Source: JAJVID01 sp035275345
Lineage (GTDB): Bacteria; Acidobacteriota; Blastocatellia; RBC074
NCBI GenBank assembly: GCA_035275345.1
Contig: DATEMY010000298.1
Location: 1 to 64,000 of the forward strand
DNA length: 64,000 nt
Direction of reading: 5' to 3'
The notes below the pieces were generated by a model. The model saw only the letters and a program-made list of their open reading frames with translations, was not told the origin of the DNA and searched no databases. The translations under genes and the position numbers were made by a program. Shown piece by piece: positions 1 through 9,510 of this stretch (the stretch's first letter is position 1; each line of letters opens with the position of its first letter).

Positions 1-1
1 A

Positions 2-604
2 TATCGCAACGTCGGCGAAGATCCCCGGACGGTAATCTATCGCCCGTTCGCGCAAGAGTATGCGCCGACCATGAGTCTAGTCGCGCGGGCCTCCGGTGAT
101 CCAAAATCGCTATTCAGCCAGGTGAGCCGCGAGGTCCGGGCGCTCGATCCGAACATTCCGACTCGTGACCTTAAAACTTTGAGCGAGCACGTAACTTTTT
201 CGTTCTGGCCTTCACGAATGATCGCGACGCTGGTAGGCGCCTTCGGTTTACTCGGCCTCGCGCTGGCGGCGGTCGGAATTTACGGCGTAATGTCGTATTC
301 GGTAGCGCGGCGCACGCGGGAGATCGGTGTGCGTATGGCCCTGGGAGCTCGAGGCGCGGACGTGTTGAAACTGGTCGTCAGGCAGGGAATGGTCTTGACG
401 TTGATCGGCGCGTCAACGGGGCTGTTGCTTGCCTTGACCGTGACTCGGTTGCTCAGGAGCGCGCTCTTCGGCCTTAGCGCCACAGACCCGATTACATTCA
501 CCGTCGTCTCTCTGATGTTGATCGTCGTGGCGCTCCTGGCCTGCTACCTGCCGGCGCGGCGGGCGACGAAAGTTGACCCGATGATCGCTCTACGATGTGA
601 GTGA
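2..604 (+). CDS. ABC transporter permease, ADOP/MacB-FtsX type (C-terminal part)
   Basis: The reading frame is open from the window edge, so this is the C-terminal ~200 residues of a longer protein. It has the end of a periplasmic MacB-like core domain followed by an FtsX-type permease domain: a helix ending in GIYGVMSYSVARRTREIG, the VRMALGA loop, and two more hydrophobic helices ending in LPARRATKVDPMIALR. This signature (ARRTREIGVRMALGA then PARRA..DPM.ALR.E) is typical of MacB-type and acidobacterial 'ADOP' permeases. It presumably belongs to an inner-membrane exporter or mechanotransmission complex; the substrate cannot be inferred. The ATG at 71 is internal and should not be taken as the start. 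Confidence 0.88.
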   Translation, partial: YRNVGEDPRTVIYRPFAQEYAPTMSLVARASGDPKSLFSQVSREVRALDPNIPTRDLKTLSEHVTFSFWPSRMIATLVGAFGLLGLALAAVGIYGVMSYSVARRTREIGVRMALGARGADVLKLVVRQGMVLTLIGASTGLLLALTVTRLLRSALFGLSATDPITFTVVSLMLIVVALLACYLPARRATKVDPMIALRCE

Positions 605-630
605 GCGAAAATCGTTGTTCTCGAGGGCGA

Positions 631-729
631 CATCCACAAAGACACGCGAAAGGGCGCGAGGAACGCGAAAGGGCGCGAGGAACGCGAAAGGGCGCGTTCC
701 TCGCGCCCCTTCGCGCTTTTTCGTGGATG
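631..729. repeat. Fold-back hairpin with 19-bp tandem repeat
   Basis: The gap 605-995 holds no convincing gene. It contains three copies of a 19-bp unit (AACGCGAAAGGGCGCGAGG, copies at 643, 662 and 681) followed by an inverted copy at 697-715. Outer arms CATCCAC (631-637) and GTGGATG (723-729) close the structure. It lies 26 bp downstream of the permease stop, where it could end transcription. It belongs to the hairpin family seen throughout the window. Confidence 0.8.
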
Positions 730-995
730 TTTTTCACAATTCGAGCAACAGATCCATAGCCGAAGAAACGATCATCGTTTTTTGATCCGCGATGAAATCC
801 TCGCTTGAATCACGCGGCGATGAGGCCACATCACGCGGTTTTCTCTGAACCTTTCCTGACCAGCGCAGTAAATATAAATAGAGGCGCGGGCTGTCTGAAC
901 AGTACTGGAATTGAAGCTGCTTCTCCCCAACTGACATTCACGATATCGAGACAATCAGCGGGTCACTTGATCCGCAATGATAAGGAGGGCTGGGT

Positions 996-1958
996 ATGAA
1001 GATTCACTTTATGGTCAGAGCCGCGATAGCTCTGAGTTTTCTCTCTCTGCCAGGTCTGGCTCAGGCGCCCAGAGCCGCGCACGACCATTTCAACCGCGGC
1101 GGTTCGCTTTATCAGAAAGGCGATTTTGAAGGCGCGATAGCCGACTTCACAAAGGCTATCGAGATCAGCTCGCGTCTGGACAACCGCAGCCGCTCCGGCG
1201 ATTGGAAAAACAAGGCTGGCTTCGCCGGGGCGGCCTCGAATTTCGACGACGTCAAAGTACTCGATCCGCTGGCGGCGTCCGCCTACGCCAATCGCGGACT
1301 GGCGCGTTATCAACTGGGCGATTACGAGGGCGCGATCGCCGATTGCAACCGCGCGATCTCGATCAATCCGCGTCTTTCCGACGGCTACAACACTCGCGGG
1401 CTGGTTCGCTTCATACAGAAAGATTACGACGGCGCGCTCCTTGATTTCGACCGCGCGATCGCGATCAGCGCGCGTGACCCCGAAGTTTACAACAATCGCG
1501 GCAATGCTTATGCGGAGAAGAATGATCTTGATCGGGCCATCGCCGATTTTGATCGATCCATCGCGCTCAACCCGCGCCTCACCGCGGTCTATTACAATCG
1601 AGGTCACGCGCGGCGCAGGAAAGATGACGCCGACGGAGCGATGAAAGATTTCAACAAGGCTCTTACGCTTGATCCTCGTTTCGCCTCTGGATACTACGGC
1701 CGCGCGGTAGCGCTATTCGACAGAAATGAATTGGATCGCGCGATCAACGAATTCAACCGCGCAATCGAACTCGATCCGCGCTTCGCTCTGGCATACGGGA
1801 ACCGCGGGCTCACCTTGTTGCGGCAAGGCAAGGACGCCGAAGCGGAAAAGGATTTCGAGCGTGTCGCCGCGCTCGATCCGGCGTTGAGGATCGAGGTGGA
1901 ATTGCGCATCGAGAAAGTGAAGAAATGGAGGCAAGCGAGCCGCGCGGGAACAAATTGA
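996..1958 (+). CDS. Secreted tetratricopeptide-repeat protein
   Basis: 320 residues. The ATG follows a strong Shine-Dalgarno AAGGAGGG about 8 nt upstream, which supports this start. The first ~23 residues look like a signal peptide (basic start, hydrophobic core, end near LAQA). The rest is an array of about seven 34-residue TPR units with the recurring pattern A..Y.NRG.A...L.D..GAI.D...AI..(N/D)PR, ending in a short basic helix. TPR arrays of this type mediate protein-protein contacts, here outside the cytoplasm. No catalytic domain is present and the partner is unknown. The PQQ-like propeller gene begins 71 bp downstream on the same strand and could be co-transcribed. Confidence 0.85.
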   Translation: MKIHFMVRAAIALSFLSLPGLAQAPRAAHDHFNRGGSLYQKGDFEGAIADFTKAIEISSRLDNRSRSGDWKNKAGFAGAASNFDDVKVLDPLAASAYANRGLARYQLGDYEGAIADCNRAISINPRLSDGYNTRGLVRFIQKDYDGALLDFDRAIAISARDPEVYNNRGNAYAEKNDLDRAIADFDRSIALNPRLTAVYYNRGHARRRKDDADGAMKDFNKALTLDPRFASGYYGRAVALFDRNELDRAINEFNRAIELDPRFALAYGNRGLTLLRQGKDAEAEKDFERVAALDPALRIEVELRIEKVKKWRQASRAGTN

Positions 1959-2029
1959 GCTTTTTGTGAGCGGCGTGCGATTCCGGTAGACTACTTCGCG
2001 TCCCTCATATTTTCGCGAGGAGAATCAAG

Positions 2030-3901
2030 ATGAGGCGAGAAGTATTTGCGCGCTCCCTGCTCTATCTGGCGATCATTTCCTTCCTTCTGTTCGATCAATC
2101 GGCGACCGGAGCGTCCACCAGTTCATCGTCAAATTGGTCGTCCAAATTCGATGGCAAAGTGAGGTTCCATCAGACGACCGAACTCGGCGCATTGATCGTC
2201 GGAACTGAAAAATCGGTCTACGCCGTTGACGGCGAAACGGGCGAGGTCTTATGGCGCCGCAAAGACGCTCGCCTTGATGAAGCCGACATCGCGCCTGTCG
2301 TTGGGACCGATCTATTGCTGTTGAGTTTTGAAAAAGGCGGGAAGACTCGCGTCGAAGCCGTTGACCTGATCGCGGGCAATACGCTGTGGCGTAGCGATAA
2401 GATCAAAGGCGGCGTGATGCAGATGGCCGTCGACCCGGAGAACGATCTGGCGGCCGTCGTTTTCGTACGTGACGCGAAAGACCAGCCTGGAGAGGGCTTC
2501 AAACGGCGCCCGACGGTCTACATGTTGAACCTGGCCACAGGCGAGGATTTGTGGAAGCGCGATCTGGACAGCGAGATCGAGATGACGCCCGCGCAATGGG
2601 GCGGAGACGGCGACGAGGCATTTTACACGCTCGACAATTACCGCGCCCCGTTCTTCCTGGACGGCCGGTTGTGGCTCTTTTATGAGGGCGTGACTTCGCT
2701 TGACGCTCGCACGGGGAAGGAGGGAATCAGGGAGAAATTTCGCGTCAACGAAGAAGGATTGGCGTTGACCGAAGCCGATCCGGTCGTTGACGACCGCCAC
2801 ATCTATGTTTCGGGGCGAGGGCGTGTACGGGCGATCTCACGCGAGACGGGGCGCGAGGTTTGGGAGGCGAAAGACCTGGGCTTGACGCCGGAACTGATTC
2901 TGGCCAACGGCCTGCTTTTCGTCCGAACCGGCGGGCAATTTACACGATTGAAAGATGGCGACGTCGTCGAGCGCGGGCCTTACGGCGTCAGCGCGATTGA
3001 TCCATCCAACGGCAAAACCCTCTGGCGCTACCGCGGCGCCGACAAAGGCATTACCAACATCGCACTCGCGAACGAGAGAACGGCGCTCATCGCCGACCGC
3101 GACGAGTTGATTGCGATTGACACTTCGAACGGGAAGGTCGTCAATCGTCTTAAACACCGCATTGACCGCTCGGCGTTCGTCTTGATCAATGAATTGGGGC
3201 AGGCCGTAATCGGCGGGCGCAATGAGATCGCCGGATTCGACCTCTCTCGCGGCGGCGAGGCTGTCTGGCGGGCTCGTCACAACCCTCCGGGACGCGGCGT
3301 ATTGCGAACAATCGGAGCGATCACGGCGCGCGCCGCATCGATCTATTTTCGTTACGGCGGAGTCGCCACGACAGCGTTTCGCGGCGTTCAACTCGCGCGT
3401 GGCGTGAGCGCGCTCCGGTGGTCGGGGCTGGCCTCGCGCGCAGTTCTGCCGAACCTGACCGATTACGCCGCGGGCGCCGCTCGTGAATACGTCACTTCGC
3501 AAATCAAGAGCTACGGCGTCATATCGCGCGCCGACCTCGCCCGGCGGACGGTTCGCGCGGCGCGGTCGCGGACGATCACACCGCAAATTTCAATCGATGT
3601 AGATGTCGAAGAGAGGTTGATGGATCGGCTCGATCCCGCGCATCAACTCGACAAGCTGTCGCGTTTTCTGGGGCGGCGAAGGCAACTGGCCGCTCTCCGC
3701 GGCCAGTTTATGTACTTTTACACCGAGCTGAAGCCGGAAGGCGGAAGAGGCTTGGCCGGCGTCAACCTGAACACCGGCCAGACCGAGCGAACCGTCGTGC
3801 TGGAGGACCTCGATTACCGGTTTTCAAACGACGAAATCGCCGGACTGATTTACGTCGCAAAAGACAATCGTTTGACGTCCCATAAAATCAGTACGAGATG
3901 A
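2030..3901 (+). CDS. Secreted PQQ-like beta-propeller repeat protein
   Basis: 623 residues, preceded by GAGGAG at good spacing. The N-terminus has a signal peptide-like hydrophobic segment (residues ~8-25). The body carries repeated PQQ-enzyme-like blades: VYAVDGETGEVLWRR, NLATGEDLWKRD, ISRETGREVWEA, IDPSNGKTLWRYRG and IDTSNGKVVNRL, which are characteristic WD40/PQQ-like (BamB-type) beta-propeller strands. The C-terminal ~170 residues (after ~430) are less repetitive, rich in Ala/Arg, and not recognised. There is no obvious PQQ dehydrogenase active site, so a binding or scaffold role outside the cytoplasm is more likely than catalysis. It converges with lon, with 19 bp between the stops. Confidence 0.82.
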   Translation: MRREVFARSLLYLAIISFLLFDQSATGASTSSSSNWSSKFDGKVRFHQTTELGALIVGTEKSVYAVDGETGEVLWRRKDARLDEADIAPVVGTDLLLLSFEKGGKTRVEAVDLIAGNTLWRSDKIKGGVMQMAVDPENDLAAVVFVRDAKDQPGEGFKRRPTVYMLNLATGEDLWKRDLDSEIEMTPAQWGGDGDEAFYTLDNYRAPFFLDGRLWLFYEGVTSLDARTGKEGIREKFRVNEEGLALTEADPVVDDRHIYVSGRGRVRAISRETGREVWEAKDLGLTPELILANGLLFVRTGGQFTRLKDGDVVERGPYGVSAIDPSNGKTLWRYRGADKGITNIALANERTALIADRDELIAIDTSNGKVVNRLKHRIDRSAFVLINELGQAVIGGRNEIAGFDLSRGGEAVWRARHNPPGRGVLRTIGAITARAASIYFRYGGVATTAFRGVQLARGVSALRWSGLASRAVLPNLTDYAAGAAREYVTSQIKSYGVISRADLARRTVRAARSRTITPQISIDVDVEERLMDRLDPAHQLDKLSRFLGRRRQLAALRGQFMYFYTELKPEGGRGLAGVNLNTGQTERTVVLEDLDYRFSNDEIAGLIYVAKDNRLTSHKISTR

Positions 3902-3920
3902 TCTTACGCAACAATGCGCC

Positions 3921-6272
3921 TTATGCGGCTTTGGGAAGAGTCAACCGCTTAGCCAGATCGGGGATTGCTGCGGCGAGCACATCCTCGACCCGCTCGGCGA
4001 AGACGAACTCCATCTCGGCGCGCGCATTGTCGGGCAATTCGCGCAGGTCCTTCTGGTTCTCCTTGGGGAGAATGGCGCGGCGTACGCCGGCGCGGCGCGC
4101 GGCCAACACTTTCTCTTTCACCCCTCCGATCGGCAACACGAGTCCGGTCAGAGTGATTTCGCCGGTCATTGCCGTGTCGCTGCGCACGGGCGTGTTGGTG
4201 TAGATCGACGCGAGAGCCGTCGCCATAGTGATGCCCGCCGAAGGGCCGTCTTTCGGGATAGCTCCTGCCGGGACGTGGATGTGAACGCCTGAACGGCGGA
4301 CGAGGTTTGGGTCAATGCCCATCCGCTCGGCGTGCGCCCAGATAAAACTCTGCGCGGCCTTGGCCGATTCCTGCATGACCTCGCCCAGGTGACCTGTCAG
4401 CGTCATCCCGCGTCCGGCTGGCAGCAGCGTGGCTTCGATGTACAACACGTCGCCGCCGGTCTCGGTCCAGGCCAGTCCGGTCGCAACGCCCGCAGGCAAC
4501 TGTTTACGCGTCATCTCGAACGAGAAGCGTTCGGGTCCGAGCATCTCAACGAGGTCTTCGACCCGGACGGTCACGGCCGTCGTGTCGCCTTCGGCAAAGC
4601 GGAGCGCGACGCGACGCGTCAGGCTTCCGATGGCGCGTTCAAGCTGGCGTACCCCCGCTTCCCTCGTGTATCGCCCGATGACCTGGTTCAGCGCTTCATC
4701 GGTCAGGATGAACTGCTGATCCGTCAATCCGCTCTCTTTCAACTGGCGCGGGATCAGATAGCGATGCGCTATCTCAACCTTCTCTTCCGCGCTGTAACCG
4801 CTCAGGCGCAGCATCTCCATGCGATCCAGCAATGGCGACGGAACTGTGTCGGTGGTGTTCGCGGTGGTGATGAAGAAAACCTTGGAGAGGTTGAAGGGAA
4901 GATCCAGATAGTTGTCGCGGAAAGTGTGGTTCTGCGCCGGGTCCAATATTTCCAGCAGCGCCGCCGCCGGATCACCGCGAAAATCGCGTCCCAGTTTGTC
5001 CACCTCGTCGAGCATCAACACCGGGTTGTTCGATTCGGCGCGGCGCATCGCTTGAATAATGCGACCCGGCATCGCGCCGATGTAAGTGCGGCGATGGCCG
5101 CGCAGTTCGGCTTCGTCGTGCATTCCTCCGAGCGAGATGCGCTCGAATTTGCGCCCGAGCGAACGCGCGATAGATTGTCCGAGCGAAGTCTTGCCGACGC
5201 CCGGCGGACCCACGAAACAGAGGATCGGGGCGTTGGCTGTCGGATTGAGTTTGAGCACGCCCAGATGTTCGAGGATTCGCTCCTTGACGTCCTTCAAATC
5301 GAAATGGTCTTCGTCGAGCACCTGCCTGGCGTGCGCCAAGTCGAGGTTGTCTTCGGTGCTCTTGGCCCAGGGCAGTTCGAAGACCATCTCCAGATATGTG
5401 CGGATGACGTGATAATCAGGCGAAGCTTGCGGCAACTTCTCCATCCGCGACAATTCGCGCTCGGCCTCTTTGCGAACGCCTTCTGGCAACTGGGCTTCAT
5501 CCATTTGCTTGCGCATCATCTCGGCGTCGGCCTGTTCGGGGTTGGTCTCGCCCAATTCTTCCTGGATGGCGCGCAGTTGCTGGCGAAGCAGATATTCACG
5601 CTGCTGGCGTTCCATCTCGCCCTGCGCCTGGGTGTTGATCTGGTTGCGCAGTTCCAGCACCTGCAGCTCATGCAGCAGGTATGAATGGAGCAGTCGCAGC
5701 GCGTCCAGACGCGATGGGGCTTCGAGCAGTCCCTGCTCTTTCTCGACCGGCAAACCGAGCACCGATCCGATCAGGTAAGTGAGCTGTAGCGGCTCTTCGT
5801 TCTCGGCGAGCATCTGCGTCACCTCGATCGGAGCGTTTGGCTGCGCAAGTTGGATGGCTCGAGCTGAGAGCTCCAGGATCGCGCGGCGCATCGCCTCGAT
5901 CTCAGTATTCGTCTCGTCCGGCACGGGCGCGATGCGGACGCGCGCCCTGATGTATGGCTCGAGCTGCTCGATCTTGACCAAAACCACGCGCTCCACGCCT
6001 TGCACTATCAGGTTCACCGCGCCGTCCTGACGCCGCATCATCCGTTTGACCACGGCCTTGGTCCCGATGGTGTAAAGGTCCTCAGCGCCGGGCGTTTCGA
6101 TTGATGTGTCACGTTGCGTGATGATCAGCAACTCTTTGTCTTCGTTCGCCAGCGCCGCGTCGATCGCGGCGATCGAGGTGGGGCGCCCCGCTGTAAGCGG
6201 CATTAACAGTCCCGGAAACAGCACGCTGTTCTTGATCGGCAATATGGGCAGGCTTTCAATCTGTTCGTTCAT
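3921..6272 (-). CDS. lon: ATP-dependent Lon protease
   Basis: 783 residues, the usual length for bacterial LonA. Domains in order: N-terminal LON substrate-binding domain (residues ~5-205, starting LPILPIKNSVLFPG), coiled-coil linker, AAA+ ATPase with Walker A GPPGVGKT (355-362) and Walker B LMLDEVD (ends near 424), and the C-terminal S16 peptidase domain with catalytic Ser678 in PKDGPSAG and Lys721 in GGVKEKVLAA, matching the known Ser-Lys dyad spacing. It degrades misfolded and regulatory proteins in the cytoplasm. The start overlaps the hsp20 stop region by 4 nt, so translation of the two is probably coupled. It is the last gene of the heat-shock cluster. Confidence 0.97.
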   Translation of the reverse strand: MNEQIESLPILPIKNSVLFPGLLMPLTAGRPTSIAAIDAALANEDKELLIITQRDTSIETPGAEDLYTIGTKAVVKRMMRRQDGAVNLIVQGVERVVLVKIEQLEPYIRARVRIAPVPDETNTEIEAMRRAILELSARAIQLAQPNAPIEVTQMLAENEEPLQLTYLIGSVLGLPVEKEQGLLEAPSRLDALRLLHSYLLHELQVLELRNQINTQAQGEMERQQREYLLRQQLRAIQEELGETNPEQADAEMMRKQMDEAQLPEGVRKEAERELSRMEKLPQASPDYHVIRTYLEMVFELPWAKSTEDNLDLAHARQVLDEDHFDLKDVKERILEHLGVLKLNPTANAPILCFVGPPGVGKTSLGQSIARSLGRKFERISLGGMHDEAELRGHRRTYIGAMPGRIIQAMRRAESNNPVLMLDEVDKLGRDFRGDPAAALLEILDPAQNHTFRDNYLDLPFNLSKVFFITTANTTDTVPSPLLDRMEMLRLSGYSAEEKVEIAHRYLIPRQLKESGLTDQQFILTDEALNQVIGRYTREAGVRQLERAIGSLTRRVALRFAEGDTTAVTVRVEDLVEMLGPERFSFEMTRKQLPAGVATGLAWTETGGDVLYIEATLLPAGRGMTLTGHLGEVMQESAKAAQSFIWAHAERMGIDPNLVRRSGVHIHVPAGAIPKDGPSAGITMATALASIYTNTPVRSDTAMTGEITLTGLVLPIGGVKEKVLAARRAGVRRAILPKENQKDLRELPDNARAEMEFVFAERVEDVLAAAIPDLAKRLTLPKAA

Positions 6273-6640
6273 CTCTTTTCCTCCTCATCCTGATTCAATT
6301 TCACGCGCACGAGCAGTAATCCTTCGTGATATTCAGTCGAAACGCTGGCGCGCTCCAGGTTGCATGGCAGTTCAATCGTCCGCTCGAAGCGACTGTAAGC
6401 GATCTCCATCGAATAATGACTCCATCCCTCTTCGACGAACCGGTCGCGGCGAACTCCGCTGACGAAAAGCTCGGAGCCGCTCGCGAGGACATTGATTTCT
6501 TCCGGCCGCACGCCCGCCAACTCCATTTTGACGACCCAGCCATCCGCTGTGCGGTATATATCCGCCGAAGGCCGCCACGCCATCGCGGCCCCCGCCTCGG
6601 CGGAGATGAAGAAAAGCGACATTGGTTTCGTTTCTGGCAA
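6269..6640 (-). CDS. Small heat shock protein, Hsp20/alpha-crystallin family
   Basis: 123 residues. An alpha-crystallin domain fills most of the protein: AWRPSADIYRTADGWVVKMELAGV at its start, the strand ..ELFVSGVRR, and the end region E.SHYSMEIAYSRFERTIELP, a typical Hsp20 core. The C-terminal tail is short and the classical IXI motif is not clear (LLVRVKLN lies nearby). As an ATP-independent holdase it would keep unfolded proteins soluble until ClpB and DnaK refold them or Lon degrades them, which matches its neighbours. The 4-nt overlap with lon implies one transcript. Confidence 0.92.
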   Translation of the reverse strand: MPETKPMSLFFISAEAGAAMAWRPSADIYRTADGWVVKMELAGVRPEEINVLASGSELFVSGVRRDRFVEEGWSHYSMEIAYSRFERTIELPCNLERASVSTEYHEGLLLVRVKLNQDEEEKR

Positions 6641-6659
6641 AACTTAATCCTCCTGCGGA

Positions 6660-6749
6660 ATGGGATTTATGGGACTTTTGGGATTTATGAGACTTATGGG
6701 ACAACTATCCCATAAGTCCCATGAGTCCCATAAATCCCATAAGTCCCAT
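6660..6749. repeat. Fold-back hairpin of ~9-nt repeats between clpB and hsp20
   Basis: The left arm (6660-6700) is made of variants of ATGGGATTT/ATGGGACTT. The right arm (6708-6749) carries their complements (TCCCATAAG, CCCATGAG, CCCATAAAT). The arms pair imperfectly around a short loop. It fills the whole gap between the clpB stop and the hsp20 start, so it could shape or attenuate the transcript there. Confidence 0.85.
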
Positions 6750-6756
6750 TTCCCAA

Positions 6757-9405
6757 TCATGACGCCCCCTTGGCGACTCTGGTCTGCGGCCCTTCCAATT
6801 GAGCGGTGAAATTTAATTTGCCGCTCGCCTGGTCGAAATCAACAAGTACAGTCTGGCCGTCACGAACCTCGCCTTTAAGAATGCGGCGTCCAAGGGGCGT
6901 TTCGATCTCGCGTTGGATCGCGCGTTTGAGCGGGCGCGCGCCATAGTTCGGATCGAAGCCCGCGCGAACCAAATGCGTGCGCGCTGAGTCGGTCAGCTCC
7001 AGATTGATGTGACGTTCGGCCAGGCGTTGTCGGAGCCTGTCTAGCTGTATCTCGACGATCTCTTTCAGGTGTTCTTCCGAGAGCGCGTGGAAGACAATGA
7101 TCTCGTCGACGCGGTTAAGAAATTCGGGCCGGAAATACCGGCGCATCTCGTCCAGCACGGTCACCTTCATTCGCTCGTATTCGGCGCCCTCGAATGCTCC
7201 GCGGTATTCCAGAATGCGATGGCTGCCGATGTTCGAAGTCATGATCACGATCGTGTTTTTGAAATCCACGACGCGTCCCTGTCCATCGGTCAATCGGCCG
7301 TCGTCCAGAATTTGCAGCATGACGTTGAATACGTCGTGATGAGCCTTCTCGATCTCGTCGAAGAGGATCACAGAATAGGGGCGCCGACGGACGGCCTCGG
7401 TCAATTGCCCGCCCTCTTCGTAACCGACATAACCGGGCGGAGCGCCGACAAGGCGCGCCACGGTGTGCTTCTCTTGATACTCCGACATATCAATGCGGAT
7501 CATGGCGTGTTCGTCGTCGAAGAGGAATTCGGCCAGCGCTCGCGCCAGCTCAGTTTTGCCGACGCCGGTCGGTCCCAGAAAAATGAACGAGCCGATCGGC
7601 CGGTTCGGGTCTTTCAATCCTGAACGAGCTCTGATGACGGCTTCGGCCACCGCCGTCACGGCCTCATCCTGGCCGATCACGCGGCGATGGAGTTCATCTT
7701 CGAGCGTCAACAGCCGCTGCAATTCGCCTTCGAGCAATTTTGTGACCGGCACGCCCGTCCATCGGCTGACGACCTCGGCGATGTCTTCCTCACTGACCTC
7801 CTCTTTGATCAACCGCGTCTGTCCCTGTTTCTTCGCCAGCAGCTCTTCTTCAGCTTGAAGTCGCCGCTCAAGCTCAGCCAGTTTGCCATAGCGCAATTCG
7901 GCGGCGCGATTGAGGTCGTACTGGCGTTCCGCCTGCTCGATCTCGATGCGAGTCTGTTCGATCTGCTCGCGCAGGTTCCGCAGGCGCTGCACTCCCTGTT
8001 TCTCCGATTGCCACTGAGCGCGTAGCGCATCGGCTGACGCGCTTAAATCGGCCAGCTCTTTTTCGAGCTTCTTCAATCGGTCGCGGGAAACCTGGTCGGA
8101 TTCCTTCTTCAACGCCTCGCGTTCGATTTCGAGTTGCATCACGCGGCGCGAAATTTCATCGAGGTCGGTAGGCATCGAATCAATCTCGGTCCGCAATTTC
8201 GCGGCGGCTTCGTCCACCAGGTCAATCGCTTTGTCCGGCAGGAAGCGATCACTGATATAGCGGTTCGAAAGCACGGCGGCGGCGACCAGCGCCGAGTCCT
8301 TGATCCGCACGCCATGATGCACTTCGTAGCGCTCCTTCAGTCCGCGCAGGATCGAAATCGTGTCCTCAACCGTCGGCTGCTCGACCAACACCGGCTGGAA
8401 GCGGCGTTCGAGCGCGGCGTCTTTCTCGATGTGTTTACGATATTCGTCGAGAGTCGTTGCGCCGATGCAATGCAACTCGCCGCGCGCGAGCATAGGTTTG
8501 AGCAGGTTGCCCGCGTCCATCGCGCCTTCGGCCCGCCCGGCGCCGACCACCGTGTGCAACTCGTCAATAAAAAGGATGACGCCGCCCGCCGATTCCTGAA
8601 CCTCTTTGAGCACGGCTTTCAATCGCTCTTCGAATTCTCCGCGGTATTTCGCGCCGGCGATGAGCGCGCCCATATCGAGCGAGATGATCCTTTTGTCTTT
8701 CAGACTTTCGGGCACGTCGCCGCGCACGATCCGTTGGGCCAGTCCCTCGACGATCGCGGTTTTGCCCACGCCGGGTTCGCCGATCAGCACGGGGTTGTTT
8801 TTGGTGCGGCGCGAAATCACCTGGATTGTGCGGCGGATCTCGTCGTCGCGCCCGATGACCGGATCGAGCTTGCCCTGTTCAGCGAGCTTCGTCAGGTCAC
8901 GTCCATATCGTTCCAGAGCCTCGTAGGTCGCCTCCGGGTTTTGCGAAGTGACGCGATGGCTGCCGCGCGCCTCCTGAAGCGCCCGCATCAATCGTTCGCG
9001 CGTGACGCCGAATTCACGGAAGATGCGCCCTGTCGCGCCCAGGTCATCGGTCATTGCGAGCAACAGATGCTCGACCGAGACATAATCGTCCTTGAGTTTC
9101 CTGGCCTCGTCTTCGGCCTCGCCCAACAGGCGGTTGAGCCGTCCCGTGACGTAAATTTGATCAGGCGCGCCTCCGGACGCTGAAACTTTCGGCAGGCGTT
9201 GCAACTCCTGCTCGACACGATGTTTGATCGCGTCCACGTTGATTTCGGCTTTGCCAAGAACCGAGGCGGCCAGCCCGCGCTCCTGCTCCAGTAGCGCAAC
9301 GAGCAGGTGCTCGACGTCAACCTGCTGATTGCCGTAGCGCGCGGCTTTCGATTGCGCAGCGCTCAATCCTTGCTGGACACTCTCTGTGAAACGATTGATA
9401 TCCAT
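6757..9405 (-). CDS. clpB: ATP-dependent disaggregase ClpB
   Basis: 882 residues from the ATG at 9405 (MDINRFTESVQQ). The open frame continues 32 codons upstream as MGLMGLMGLM..HKSHKSH, but that is translated hairpin repeat and not real protein. Domains: double Clp N domain (~1-145), AAA+ 1 with Walker A GEPGVGKT, the coiled-coil middle domain (~400-530, rich in E/R/L), AAA+ 2 with Walker A GPTGVGKT and sensor/arginine-finger regions, and the C-terminal D2 small domain ending near PLGRRILKG. It threads aggregated proteins through its hexamer together with DnaK/DnaJ/GrpE, all encoded just upstream. Confidence 0.97.
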   Translation of the reverse strand: MDINRFTESVQQGLSAAQSKAARYGNQQVDVEHLLVALLEQERGLAASVLGKAEINVDAIKHRVEQELQRLPKVSASGGAPDQIYVTGRLNRLLGEAEDEARKLKDDYVSVEHLLLAMTDDLGATGRIFREFGVTRERLMRALQEARGSHRVTSQNPEATYEALERYGRDLTKLAEQGKLDPVIGRDDEIRRTIQVISRRTKNNPVLIGEPGVGKTAIVEGLAQRIVRGDVPESLKDKRIISLDMGALIAGAKYRGEFEERLKAVLKEVQESAGGVILFIDELHTVVGAGRAEGAMDAGNLLKPMLARGELHCIGATTLDEYRKHIEKDAALERRFQPVLVEQPTVEDTISILRGLKERYEVHHGVRIKDSALVAAAVLSNRYISDRFLPDKAIDLVDEAAAKLRTEIDSMPTDLDEISRRVMQLEIEREALKKESDQVSRDRLKKLEKELADLSASADALRAQWQSEKQGVQRLRNLREQIEQTRIEIEQAERQYDLNRAAELRYGKLAELERRLQAEEELLAKKQGQTRLIKEEVSEEDIAEVVSRWTGVPVTKLLEGELQRLLTLEDELHRRVIGQDEAVTAVAEAVIRARSGLKDPNRPIGSFIFLGPTGVGKTELARALAEFLFDDEHAMIRIDMSEYQEKHTVARLVGAPPGYVGYEEGGQLTEAVRRRPYSVILFDEIEKAHHDVFNVMLQILDDGRLTDGQGRVVDFKNTIVIMTSNIGSHRILEYRGAFEGAEYERMKVTVLDEMRRYFRPEFLNRVDEIIVFHALSEEHLKEIVEIQLDRLRQRLAERHINLELTDSARTHLVRAGFDPNYGARPLKRAIQREIETPLGRRILKGEVRDGQTVLVDFDQASGKLNFTAQLEGPQTRVAKGAS

Positions 9406-9418
9406 AATGCATTCGTTT

Positions 9419-9510
9419 CCATGGGACGAATGAGACTTATGGGACTTATGGGGCTTATGGGACTTATGTCTCATAAGTCCCATAAGTCCCATAAGTCCCA
9501 TACGTCCTAT
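9419..9510. repeat. Fold-back hairpin of ATGGGACTT repeats upstream of clpB
   Basis: The left arm 9421-9468 holds five near-identical copies of a 9-nt unit like GACTTATGG. The right arm 9469-9510 holds the complement (CCCATAAGT copies). It lies between the cbpM-like gene, whose TAG stop (9507-9509) is inside the right arm, and clpB. Its in-frame translation gives the false N-terminus MGLMGLMGLM.. seen ahead of ClpB. Confidence 0.88.

Noticed and set aside
4332..5684. 450-codon plus-strand ORF antisense to lon
   Set aside because: The lon frame on the other strand has complete catalytic motifs; the ORF is a product of biased codon use and lacks a ribosome site and any recognisable domain.
8134..9183. 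349-codon plus-strand ORF antisense to clpB
   Set aside because: It mirrors the ClpB coding frame and has no conserved motif.
9421..9510. Tandem 9-nt repeats as a CRISPR array
   Set aside because: There are no spacers between repeats and no cas genes; the repeats are imperfect and fold back on themselves.
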